In this document: positions 23,502-31,289 of the stretch, in pieces
Numbering within the stretch: the stretch's first letter is position 1
Layout: every line of letters starts with the position of its first letter
NCBI RefSeq assembly: GCF_000162475.2
Contig: NZ_KI391971.1
Span: 97,942-134,056, forward strand
Length of the DNA: 36,115 nucleotides
Origin: Granulicatella elegans ATCC 700633
GTDB lineage: Bacteria; Bacillota; Bacilli; Lactobacillales; Aerococcaceae
Direction: 5' to 3'
Notes under the pieces: generated by a model
The model's input: the letters and a program-made list of their open reading frames with translations, nothing else
Database searches by the model: none
What the model was told of the DNA's origin: nothing
Program-made: the position numbers and the translations under genes

Positions 23502-24341
23502 TTAATGTGTTTCTTCTAAAAATGTATGTGTTTCGAAGAAGTTGCCTAATTCTGCTTTGATATGTTGGTTTTCAGTGTTGATTTCTGTAATACGAATAAT
23601 AGAAGAATAATCTTGTAATTGGTGTCCAGAGACTCCTGATTCACAGAAAACGACTGCACCCACTGCATGAGAATCGAATTCTTTGATAAGACTTCGCATC
23701 CCATTAATCGTACCACCGGCTTTTAGAAAGTCATCGACAATTAGTACATTTGATCCACTTGGGAGAGTACGCTTAGATAATTCCATTTTTTCAACACGAG
23801 AAGAAGAACCAGATACGTAATTAATACTTACAGTGGCTCCTTCTGTAATTTTCGAATCACGACGAACGATAACAAATGGAACATTTAAATAATTGGCAAC
23901 TGTTTGAGCAATTGGTACACCCTTCGTTGCTACAGTCATAATGACATCGACTTTTTGGTCTTCGTAGGCAGAAGCAATCATTTTTCCTAAGTGATGAAGA
24001 ACGTCCGGTTTTCCTAGTAAATCAGATAAGTAAATATATCCACCAGGAAGTAGACGAGTTGAATCATTCATCTGGTCACAAATTTTTTGTGCTGCTTCTA
24101 ATGCTTGTTCTTTTTTAATTTTTGGAGTGAAAATCACGCCTCCTGCAGCTCCAGGAAGTGTATTAACAATACCAATTCCTTGAATTTCAAAGGTGCGTTT
24201 AATAATGGCAATATCTTCACTAATGGAAGACTTTGCAGATTGGTATAAATCTGTAAAAGTTGTTAATGAAATCAATGTGTGAGGATTATCGAGTAATCGT
24301 TGTGTCATATCGATTAAACGTTCGCTTCTCTTTAATTTCAT
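23502..24341 (-). CDS. purR: Purine operon repressor PurR
   Basis: A 279-aa regulator with an N-terminal winged helix (KRSERLIDMTQRLLDNPHTL, about 4-23) and a phosphoribosyltransferase-like domain with the PRPP loop VLIVDDFLKAGGT. In Bacilli, PRPP binding modulates PurR at purine genes. A strong AAAGGAGG site precedes the ATG. A PurBox-like sequence lies upstream, suggesting self-control. The stop codon is only a few bases from repeat copy B. Confidence 0.95.
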   Translation of the reverse strand: MKLKRSERLIDMTQRLLDNPHTLISLTTFTDLYQSAKSSISEDIAIIKRTFEIQGIGIVNTLPGAAGGVIFTPKIKKEQALEAAQKICDQMNDSTRLLPGGYIYLSDLLGKPDVLHHLGKMIASAYEDQKVDVIMTVATKGVPIAQTVANYLNVPFVIVRRDSKITEGATVSINYVSGSSSRVEKMELSKRTLPSGSNVLIVDDFLKAGGTINGMRSLIKEFDSHAVGAVVFCESGVSGHQLQDYSSIIRITEINTENQHIKAELGNFFETHTFLEETH

Positions 24342-24411
24342 TGGTTAGCCTCCTTTAATTTGAATCAAAGCTTATAAGACAGCTCTGGCTGAAGATTGCT
24401 CCAGTAAAACT

Positions 24412-24464
24412 ATTATACAGAAATTTACGAAAATTACAACAAAAAATAAGGCGAACATTCGTTA
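24412..24464 (-). promoter_or_regulatory. purR promoter with PurBox-like site
   Basis: On the minus strand: TTGTAA (24434-24439), 16-bp spacer, TATAAT (24412-24417). Upstream of the -35, CGAACATTCG (24452-24461) contains the CGAAC core of a PurBox and its inverse. This fits autoregulation by PurR; the site is short and should be treated as tentative. Confidence 0.6.
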
Positions 24465-24542
24465 AAAATCGATTTCTTTTTTAAATTTTCTCTTTAATAA
24501 TCGTGTTTTGTGAAGAGTTTCTTTATGTTACAGTGTAAATAA

Positions 24543-24574
24543 AACCCAAAGGGGTGTAAAATCTCCTTTGGGTT
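24543..24574 (-). terminator. Hairpin terminator after the ASCH gene
   Basis: A perfect 10-bp stem (AACCCAAAGG / CCTTTGGGTT) with a 12-nt loop. On the minus strand it overlaps the stop codon and is followed by a T-rich stretch. Confidence 0.78.
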
Positions 24575-24926
24575 ATTTTTTTGTTATTAATTTCAATTCA
24601 ATTCCAACGACTCCAAAAGTGTCTTCCTCTTCTTTTGAATAATACATTCGCATATCATCAGGATGTGCGTGTTGAATGGTTGAAGCTGTGTAGCCACAAG
24701 ATAGCAAAGGAAGTGCTTTGTATAATGAAGCAAAGTTTTCGAATGGATGAAGCCGGATAACTTCGCAAAGAATGGATTCGTTTGGAGATTTTACATTGGT
24801 AAATTGAATGAAATCTCCAATTTGAATTTTTCTTCGTTTTTCGTCATTTAATCTTAATTCGATAGTCTTTTTTCCAGATGCAATCATTTCAAATGGAGAA
24901 GGAGCTAGATTCATGGAATGAATCAT
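24573..24926 (-). CDS. ASCH-domain protein
   Basis: A 117-aa cytosolic protein matching the ASCH fold (PUA-like, putative RNA-binding): FEMIASGKKTIELRL near the start, a GDFIQF strand and a C-terminal GVVGIELKLI strand. It overlaps the HAD phosphatase gene by 4 nt (ATGA), so it is coupled to it. The function is unknown; ASCH proteins are proposed to bind RNA or modified nucleosides. Confidence 0.82.
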   Translation of the reverse strand: MIHSMNLAPSPFEMIASGKKTIELRLNDEKRRKIQIGDFIQFTNVKSPNESILCEVIRLHPFENFASLYKALPLLSCGYTASTIQHAHPDDMRMYYSKEEEDTFGVVGIELKLITKK

Positions 24927-25747
24927 AGAGAGTTCTCCGTATTTAACACATGAGTTTCTACGGCTACTGCAACACCGTCTTCATCATTTGTTGTTGTAAT
25001 GAAGTTTGCGAGTTCTTTAATTTCATCGATTGCATTTCCCATGGCAACGCCCATACCTGCATATTCAATCATATCTCTATCGTTTCCTTGGTCTCCGATA
25101 CACATTACTTCGCTGGCATCTAGTCCTAATAGTTCTGCTAGTTTAGCGACAGCGTGTCCTTTACTGGCTTGTGGATGTAGGACTTCTAAGTAAACAGGCA
25201 TACTACGAACGATATTATGATTTTCTTTGAACGAGTCACTTAAATTTGGAATCAGATTTTCTAAAATTTCTGGTTCATCTACGAACATCATTTTTGAAAA
25301 AGTAGCATTTGGGTCAAATTGATCTAGTGGTTGTTGCACAATTGGCATTCCAACAAGGTCACGTTCCATATAAGAGTATTTTCCAATATCTGGTGTAGTC
25401 ACATAAATATTTTTTTCATCGATTGCGTGGTAGTGAACGCCGTATTGTTGATGATAATCATCCATGAGTTTTAAATCATCCATTGTCATTCCAAAGCGTA
25501 CTAAACTTTCGCCTGTTCCTGTTTTTTGAACAAGTGAACCATTATAAGTAATAACAAAATCACGATCATTAATTAAGTTTAATTCGTTTAAATATCCTTG
25601 AACGCCAGGAAGAGGACGCCCTGTACAAAGAACAACATAGACACCTTGTTCTTTTGCTTTTGTTAATGCAGCATGAACACGAGGAGTAATTTCGTGTTTT
25701 GAGTTAATCAAAGTTCCATCAATATCAATGGCAATTAATTTAATCAT
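24923..25747 (-). CDS. Cof/YidA-type HAD-superfamily sugar-phosphatase
   Basis: A 274-aa cytosolic enzyme. HAD motif I is DIDGTLI (8-14), motif II is CTGRP (about 41-45), and motif IV is GDQGNDRDMIEYAG with the class-IIB cap in the middle. Members dephosphorylate sugar phosphates, phospho-vitamins or flavin precursors. It has an AAAAGGAG ribosome site and an extended -10 TGCTATAAT on the minus strand (25777-25785). It is followed by the overlapping ASCH gene. Confidence 0.92.
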   Translation of the reverse strand: MIKLIAIDIDGTLINSKHEITPRVHAALTKAKEQGVYVVLCTGRPLPGVQGYLNELNLINDRDFVITYNGSLVQKTGTGESLVRFGMTMDDLKLMDDYHQQYGVHYHAIDEKNIYVTTPDIGKYSYMERDLVGMPIVQQPLDQFDPNATFSKMMFVDEPEILENLIPNLSDSFKENHNIVRSMPVYLEVLHPQASKGHAVAKLAELLGLDASEVMCIGDQGNDRDMIEYAGMGVAMGNAIDEIKELANFITTTNDEDGVAVAVETHVLNTENSL

Positions 25748-25811
25748 AGTGAGTCTCCTTTTTTCTGTATCACTTTATTATAGCATATTTTTTTACTGAA
25801 TAAAAAAGCAC

Positions 25812-25874
25812 AAAAGACTTTCCCTTGTAGCCTGTATCCTTTTGTTGAGTCCGGCTAGTTTAGAAAAGTCTTTT
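25812..25874 (-). terminator. Hairpin between the HD-domain and HAD genes
   Basis: AAAAGACTTT (25812-25821) pairs with AAAGTCTTTT (25865-25874), with an inner TAGCC / GGCTA pairing and a T-rich tail on the minus strand. It terminates the lipL-HD transcript. Confidence 0.7.
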
Positions 25875-25879
25875 TAACA

Positions 25880-27232
25880 TTATTTCATTTGGTTCGAGTA
25901 GACATCAAGTTTAGTTGCTAATTCTTGGAATTCTTTATAATCTTCGCTAAATAATTCTGATGTTCCTTCTGCAAACATTTCTCTAGGGAAGTATAAGCGT
26001 TCATCTCCACGAACTCTTCCTGAAATAGCAGATACTATCGAACTAACAATAGATAATTCGACCATATTTCCATTTCGTTCCATTAATTCAATTTGCGTTC
26101 TTGGTTTTACTGAATCTGGACGATAGAAATCATATGGTAAATCATAACTATTATTAATCGCAGTATAATACTCGGTATTATAACCAACATTTTGTACTAG
26201 TTCTTTCATACGTTCAATTGTTGCCACGTCATTGACAGGGTTAAATGGCACGGATTTAAATGGTCTACGATTAATAAAACGATCTGCTAAATCGCTTAAA
26301 ATCGCATCGTCTTCAATTTGCCAATGAGCAAAATAAGTGTTTAATACACTGTCGTCTAGACGCAGATAGTCTTCTAATGTCCAATTTTTTTCAAAAAATG
26401 GTTTTAAGAAAGATGCGGTATATTTTAATGGATTAGTCGTTGAATGATAACATTCAGTAGCACGTTTTAATAAGTGATTTAACACCACTTCCATACCTCT
26501 TGATACTGGATGAAAATAAACTTGCATATACATTTGATAACGGCTAACGACATAATCTTCTACGGCATGCATTCCTGAGAAGTTAAAGGCAATCCCACCT
26601 TTATAAGGACGAATCACACGTAAAATACGAGTTAAATCAAAGGTTCCATAGTTTACCCCTGTGAAATAAGCATCTCGTAGTAAGTAATCCATACGGTCAG
26701 CATCAATTTGACTAGAAATTAATTGAACGACTTGTGGATTTGGATGTTTCTTTTGAATGACACTGGCTACTTCTTCTGGGAAAGTAGGAGAGACCGTTTT
26801 TAAAATTTTGTTCACTTCTGTGTCTGGTGACAAAATAATATCAATCGTAATTTGTTCATGGTTTGTATCGAAAATTTTCTCAAAAGCATGAGAATAAGGG
26901 CCGTGTCCGATATCGTGTAATAGAGCGGCACATAGGACAACAAGGCGGTTAGAGTCATCCCATAATCCATCTTCTGGGGTTGTAGAAGGGTAGTTACGAA
27001 CAAATTTGTCGCAAATTCTTCTAGCAATTTCATAGACGCCTAATGAATGAGAAAAGCGGGAATGTTCAGCTGTATGGAAGGTGAACATAGAAGCGCCTGT
27101 TTGTTTAATTCGGCGTAATCGTTGCATTTCTCGGCTATTAATTAAGTCTAAAATAACACGGTGTTGAATGTGAATGTAATCATGAACAGGGTCACGTAAT
27201 ACTTTTTCACGGGATAGTTCTTCAATATACAT
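25880..27232 (-). CDS. HD-domain dNTP triphosphohydrolase-like protein (YwfO type)
   Basis: A 450-aa cytosolic metal-dependent phosphohydrolase. The HD motifs are HSRFSHSLGVYEIARRI, then LLHDIGHGPYSHAFE with the His-Asp pair, and a later Asp in QIDADRMDYLLRD. It is similar in length and motifs to the enterococcal and Bacillus dGTPase-like enzymes that cut dNTPs to nucleoside and triphosphate. The ATG at 27232 has AAGGAGG 9 nt upstream; a TTG one codon earlier is possible. It is cotranscribed after lipL (35-nt gap). Confidence 0.9.
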   Translation of the reverse strand: MYIEELSREKVLRDPVHDYIHIQHRVILDLINSREMQRLRRIKQTGASMFTFHTAEHSRFSHSLGVYEIARRICDKFVRNYPSTTPEDGLWDDSNRLVVLCAALLHDIGHGPYSHAFEKIFDTNHEQITIDIILSPDTEVNKILKTVSPTFPEEVASVIQKKHPNPQVVQLISSQIDADRMDYLLRDAYFTGVNYGTFDLTRILRVIRPYKGGIAFNFSGMHAVEDYVVSRYQMYMQVYFHPVSRGMEVVLNHLLKRATECYHSTTNPLKYTASFLKPFFEKNWTLEDYLRLDDSVLNTYFAHWQIEDDAILSDLADRFINRRPFKSVPFNPVNDVATIERMKELVQNVGYNTEYYTAINNSYDLPYDFYRPDSVKPRTQIELMERNGNMVELSIVSSIVSAISGRVRGDERLYFPREMFAEGTSELFSEDYKEFQELATKLDVYSNQMK

Positions 27233-27267
27233 CAATCTTTTCCTCCTTATATTGTCTGGATTTACCG

Positions 27268-28092
27268 TTAAACTTTTCGAAGGTTTAAACGATCCATGGC
27301 TTTTTGGTAACTTGCTTCAGTTGCAAAATTAATTTCTGACTCTAATAATTCACATTGTCCATCTAATAGAGCTGTTAAAATGCGTTCTTTAACTTCTTGA
27401 ACCGTTAGAGTTAAGTCTAATAATTGAGATAAATTCGCCATACTGTCTGCGTTAACTGTTGGATAATGCCAACGAGTTTCTTCTCCCTTAATACTTTCTT
27501 CATAAAAATCATGGATTAAGTTTCCACGTTCTTCTTGATCTCCATTAATGCTAAGATAAATAGAGACACAAATAGAATTTTTAAAACGTCTTTGCGCAAT
27601 TCCAGCGAATTTCTTCCCTTGGATACTTAAATCATAGTCTCCTGGGCAATAGGAATCACTCACTTCAAAGGCTTGGATTTCTTTTTCTCCAATAGCTTCT
27701 GGAAAGGCACGAGTGATGAGTTCTTGCATCCATTCATAGACTTGAGTAATCGTTGCATTTTGTCTAGAAAATAATAAACTAATATTTAAAACGCCTGAGT
27801 TACTAACAACGGCTAAGCCTCCAGCATGACGAACAACTGGTGTGTAATTTCGTTGTTTTAATAAGGCAACTCCCTCTTCTAAATAGGGTGTTTTAGTATC
27901 TGTCATTCCTAAAATCACTGTATCTTCCATTTCCCAAAAATGTAGAAAAGTTTCCGATGGAAATTGCACGAGATGATGTAAAATGGATTCATCCACTGCA
28001 AATGGAACAAAATGATCTTGCATTTGTTCTGAAGAAGAGACAATTGTTTCTAGTAATTGAACTTGTTGATTTGTAATAGGTGTTTGTGTCAT
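27268..28092 (-). CDS. lipL: Lipoyl/octanoyl amidotransferase LipL
   Basis: A 274-aa BPL/LPL-fold acyltransferase. VVRHAGGLAVV, GVLNISL and SYCPGDYDLSI with the catalytic Cys, followed by GKKFAGIAQRR, point to LipL, which moves octanoyl or lipoyl groups from GcvH to the E2 subunits. It is less like LplA ligases, which lack this Cys. The ATG at 28092 has GGAAAGG upstream; a longer frame to 28158 has no ribosome site. It is the first gene of a two-gene minus-strand operon. Confidence 0.85.
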   Translation of the reverse strand: MTQTPITNQQVQLLETIVSSSEQMQDHFVPFAVDESILHHLVQFPSETFLHFWEMEDTVILGMTDTKTPYLEEGVALLKQRNYTPVVRHAGGLAVVSNSGVLNISLLFSRQNATITQVYEWMQELITRAFPEAIGEKEIQAFEVSDSYCPGDYDLSIQGKKFAGIAQRRFKNSICVSIYLSINGDQEERGNLIHDFYEESIKGEETRWHYPTVNADSMANLSQLLDLTLTVQEVKERILTALLDGQCELLESEINFATEASYQKAMDRLNLRKV

Positions 28093-28277
28093 AAAAAATC
28101 CTTTCCAATAAATTAGGAATACACTTACATTATAGCAAAAAAACGTGTATTCAGGCATAAAGAAGCGATTTTTTTGCCAAATTATTAAAGAATTTTCAAG
28201 ATTTTAATGAAATGGTGGAGTTTTTCTTAGAGATTGAGTAGGATAAAGTTGAAAAGAATACGAAAAGAGGGATTTTT

Positions 28278-28973
28278 ATGAAAATTTTAGTCGTAGATGA
28301 CGATCGCGAGATTGTTGAATTATTATCCATTTATTTAAGAAATGAAAAGTTTGAAATTGTAAAAGCATATGATGGAAAACAAGCATTAGAAAAAATTCAA
28401 GCTTATCCAGATATTGATATGGTGATTTTAGATATTATGATGCCACGGTTAGATGGGATTTCTGTTGTGCATGAAATTCGCAAAACGAATGATGCTTTAC
28501 CAATTTTATTATTAAGTGCCAAATCAACAGATATTGATAAAATTCAAGGATTAACAAATGGGGCAGATGATTATGTAACAAAACCTTTTAACCCATTAGA
28601 AGTCATTGCACGTGTAAAATCATTATTACGTCGAACTTCAGCTTTAACAAAAGAAAGTGAAAGTGCTGAAGAAATTACGATTGGTCCATTATTAATTAAT
28701 AAAGGTTCTCATCAAGTAACAACATTAGATGGTTTAGAAATTCAATTAACGGTGTTAGAGTTTGGAATTTTATTCTTACTAGCAAGTCACCCTAATAAAG
28801 TATTTAGTGCAGATGAAATTTTTGAAACGGTATGGCAACAAGAAAGTATTGTCTCTACTAAAACGGTAATGGTTCACGTCAGTCATTTACGTGACAAGAT
28901 TGCTGAAGCAACAGGTGGAGATAAGGTTATTGAAACCGTATGGGGAGTTGGCTATAAAATTGAAAGTAAATAG
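28278..28973 (+). CDS. OmpR/VanR-type response regulator
   Basis: A 231-aa regulator. The receiver domain has Asp7-8-9 and phosphoacceptor Asp52 (MVILDIMMP), with YVTKPF as the conserved Lys loop. The winged-helix Trans_reg_C domain occupies about 130-230. It forms a pair with the overlapping kinase. AAAGAGGG precedes the ATG. Such VanR-like regulators often sense wall-active agents, but the signal here is unknown. Confidence 0.93.
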   Translation: MKILVVDDDREIVELLSIYLRNEKFEIVKAYDGKQALEKIQAYPDIDMVILDIMMPRLDGISVVHEIRKTNDALPILLLSAKSTDIDKIQGLTNGADDYVTKPFNPLEVIARVKSLLRRTSALTKESESAEEITIGPLLINKGSHQVTTLDGLEIQLTVLEFGILFLLASHPNKVFSADEIFETVWQQESIVSTKTVMVHVSHLRDKIAEATGGDKVIETVWGVGYKIESK

Positions 28974-30144
28974 CAAATTTTTTCAAAAAAAGGCGGATAG
29001 AGAGGAAAAGCCTGCGGCCCTTTTAAAATTAACAGCCCGGGAAATTAGTGAATTATTTTTAGAAGGCGTGATTACACTCTGTATCGTCTTTGTCTTATAT
29101 TTAGGAGCTTTAGTATTGTTGAATCAAATTTTAGATGCGCCTGGATACTTTGTAGACGGCAGTCGTTCGATTCGTCAAGCTTGGAATGTTGAACCAAGTG
29201 AAATTCAATTATATAAAAATATTTTCTCCATTAGTTCGACTATTTTTGCAATTGGATTTACTTACTGGCGTTTAATTCGTCGTTATCATCAAATGCAATT
29301 GTCTCATGTTTTAGAGGAATTACATTTAATTGCTCAAGGAGATTATGATCGAAGAATTCCATTCCAATTAGCAGGAGATATGGGAAAAGTAGTGACGAGT
29401 ATTAACCGTTTAGTAGACTCGACCGTAAGCGCCATGGAAGATGAACGGATGATTGAAAAATCAAAAGATGAATTGATTACAAATGTTTCTCATGATATTC
29501 GTACCCCTTTAACGTCTATTATTGGGTATTTAGGATTAGTCATTAACGGAAAGCCGAAAACACCAGAAGAAACAAAGCGTTATGCAGAAATTGCGTATCA
29601 TAAAGCGCAACAAATGAAGGCATTAGTAGATGATTTATTCGAATATACAACGACAAGTCCAAATGGAGCACCATTGCGATTGAATGATATTCCGGTAGCA
29701 AATTTCTTAGAACAAGTAGCAGCCGATTTTGAATTAGAAGCACAAAAACGTCAAATGACAATTGAAGTCATTCCACCAAAAAGAAAAATGGTCTTGGAGA
29801 TGGATGCCGAAAAGATGGTACGAGCGATTCATAATTTACTGTCGAATGCGATTAAATATGGTCGTGAAAATACGAAAATTACGATAGAAGTATTGGAACA
29901 AAAAGACATTGTAACCATTGCTGTTCGTAATATTGGAGAACCTATTTCTAAAGAAGTGTTGGAGCATTTATTTAGTCGTTTCTATCGTGCAGAAGGCTCT
30001 CGTTCGAAAGAAACAGGTGGAACAGGCTTAGGTTTAGCCATTGCGGATAATATTGTTCGAAGTCATGGTGGGAGAATGTTAGCTGAATCCGTTGGAGAAG
30101 TGATTAGTTTTTATATTTGCTTGCCGAATGATGCGGATATTTAG
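28960..30144 (+). CDS. VanS-like sensor histidine kinase
   Basis: A 394-aa membrane kinase with two membrane segments (about 37-65 and 87-106) around a short external loop. A HAMP-like linker follows, then HisKA with SHDIRTPLTSIIGY (His178) and HATPase_c with SNAIKYG and GGTGLGLAI. The likely start is a TTG at 28960 with GGGGAG upstream, overlapping the regulator gene by 14 nt. A longer GTG-started frame from 28891 would overlap the regulator by 83 nt and lacks a ribosome site. Confidence 0.9.
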   Translation: MKVNSKFFQKKADREEKPAALLKLTAREISELFLEGVITLCIVFVLYLGALVLLNQILDAPGYFVDGSRSIRQAWNVEPSEIQLYKNIFSISSTIFAIGFTYWRLIRRYHQMQLSHVLEELHLIAQGDYDRRIPFQLAGDMGKVVTSINRLVDSTVSAMEDERMIEKSKDELITNVSHDIRTPLTSIIGYLGLVINGKPKTPEETKRYAEIAYHKAQQMKALVDDLFEYTTTSPNGAPLRLNDIPVANFLEQVAADFELEAQKRQMTIEVIPPKRKMVLEMDAEKMVRAIHNLLSNAIKYGRENTKITIEVLEQKDIVTIAVRNIGEPISKEVLEHLFSRFYRAEGSRSKETGGTGLGLAIADNIVRSHGGRMLAESVGEVISFYICLPNDADI

Positions 30145-30162
30145 AGAAAAAGTATTTCTGAA

Positions 30163-30218
30163 ATACCGACCCCAAAAGTTAGACTAAAAATCTAATCGTT
30201 GGAGGTCGGTATCTTTTT
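30163..30218 (+). terminator. Terminator of the two-component operon
   Basis: ATACCGACC (30163-30171) pairs with GGTCGGTAT (30204-30212), with an inner TTAGA / TCTAA stem, then CTTTTTG. It is a good rho-independent terminator. The GACCCCAAAAGTTAGAC arm also resembles ends of IS3-type elements (see findings). Confidence 0.82.
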
Positions 30219-30277
30219 GCTAGTCATCATTTTATAAAATTGTTATGATAGAACAAAATGAATGTGGAGGAAGAAGT

Positions 30278-31039
30278 ATGAAATTAACAACATGGAATGT
30301 GAATGGAATTCGTTCTGTTTTAAATAAAGGGGCTTTACAAGAATATGTATTAGAAGCTCAACCAGATATTTTATGTTTACAAGAAACAAAAGCACAGCCT
30401 GAACAAGTGGATTTAGGAATGGAATTTGCAGGCTATCATGCGTATTGGAATTCAGCAGTAAAAAAAGGATATTCTGGAACAGCTATTTTTACAAAGGAAG
30501 AACCGATTTCTGTTCAATATGGATTAGGAATTGAAGAACATGATCAAGAAGGACGTGTCATTACAGCAGAGTATGCAGATTATTATTTAGTGACAGTTTA
30601 TACGCCAAATGCGAAACGTGATTTAACTCGTTTAAGTTATCGCCAAGTGTGGGAAGATGATTTCTTAGCTTTTATTAAAAAGTTAGAAGAAACAAAGCCT
30701 GTTATTTTCTGTGGCGATTTAAATGTAGCGCATAAGGAAATCGATTTGGCAAATCCAAAAACAAATACAAAAAATGCAGGATTTACAAAAGAAGAGCGTG
30801 AAAAATTTGATCAAATTGTAGAGAATGGCTTAGTAGATGCGTTCCGTTTTCGTTACCCAGAAGCAGTAGGAGCTTATACTTGGTGGAGCTATATGGGTGG
30901 CGCTCGTGCAAGAAATATTGGATGGAGAATTGACTATTTTGTTGTATCAGAAGTGTTAACTTCTCGCATTCAAGAAGTGAAAATTCGTGCGGATGTAACC
31001 GGAAGTGACCACTGTCCAGTGGAAATGGAAATTATCTAA
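30278..31039 (+). CDS. xth: Exodeoxyribonuclease III / AP endonuclease
   Basis: A 253-aa exonuclease-endonuclease-phosphatase enzyme acting in base-excision repair. Motifs: TWNVNGIRS (5-13), LCLQETKAQ with catalytic Glu, [12 protein letters not shown], and GSDHCPVE with the Asp-His pair. The ATG at 30278 follows GTGGAGGAAG; an extended -10 TGTTATGAT (30242-30249) lies just upstream. It is next to the SOS-controlled uvrA but ends in its own terminator. Confidence 0.94.
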   Translation: MKLTTWNVNGIRSVLNKGALQEYVLEAQPDILCLQETKAQPEQVDLGMEFAGYHAYWNSAVKKGYSGTAIFTKEEPISVQYGLGIEEHDQEGRVITAEYADYYLVTVYTPNAKRDLTRLSYRQVWEDDFLAFIKKLEETKPVIFCGDLNVAHKEIDLANPKTNTKNAGFTKEEREKFDQIVENGLVDAFRFRYPEAVGAYTWWSYMGGARARNIGWRIDYFVVSEVLTSRIQEVKIRADVTGSDHCPVEMEII

Positions 31040-31052
31040 GAATTAAAAAAAT

Positions 31053-31098
31053 GTCTGAATTTTGATAGTGAGGGAGCTATGAAGGTTCAGACTTTTTT
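31053..31098 (+). terminator. Terminator of the exonuclease III gene
   Basis: GTCTGAA (31053-31059) pairs with TTCAGAC (31086-31092), followed by six T. Confidence 0.8.
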
Positions 31099-31110
31099 GT
31101 TGAGTAGGAA

Positions 31111-31154
31111 TCTGCTCATATTCTGCTTACATTCTGCTCAAAATTTGCTCATTT
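31111..31154 (+). repeat. Four tandem 11-bp repeats (TGCTCA-N5)
   Basis: The hexamer TGCTCA (TGCTTA in unit 2) recurs exactly every 11 bp: units at 31111, 31122, 31133 and 31144. An 11-bp phase places all copies on one face of the helix, as in sites for OmpR/PhoB-family regulators. The last unit supplies TTGCTC (31145-31150), 17 bp before TAAAAT (31168-31173), so the array overlaps a possible -35. Confidence 0.7.
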
Positions 31155-31192
31155 TTTTAAATTCACTTAAAATGAAGATGTATGACTGAAAA

Positions 31193-31232
31193 AGAACGTT
31201 TGTTCGTAATAAAAAAGAAACTATGCTATACT
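31193..31232 (+). promoter_or_regulatory. uvrA promoter with LexA (SOS) box
   Basis: GAACGTTTGTTCG at 31194-31206 matches the Gram-positive LexA/DinR box core GAAC-N4-GTTC. It overlaps the -35 region of an extended -10 TGCTATACT (hexamer 31227-31232). uvrA should thus be induced by DNA damage. Confidence 0.82.
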
Positions 31233-31289
31233 AAGGTGAACGCCTAAGGGCAGAGTTTTTGATTATAGATAGAAATAGAGGAAGATGGA

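Noticed and set aside
31111-31154. CRISPR-like array upstream of uvrA
   Set aside because: Units are only 11 bp with 5-bp gaps and no cas genes are near. A regulator-site array is the better reading.
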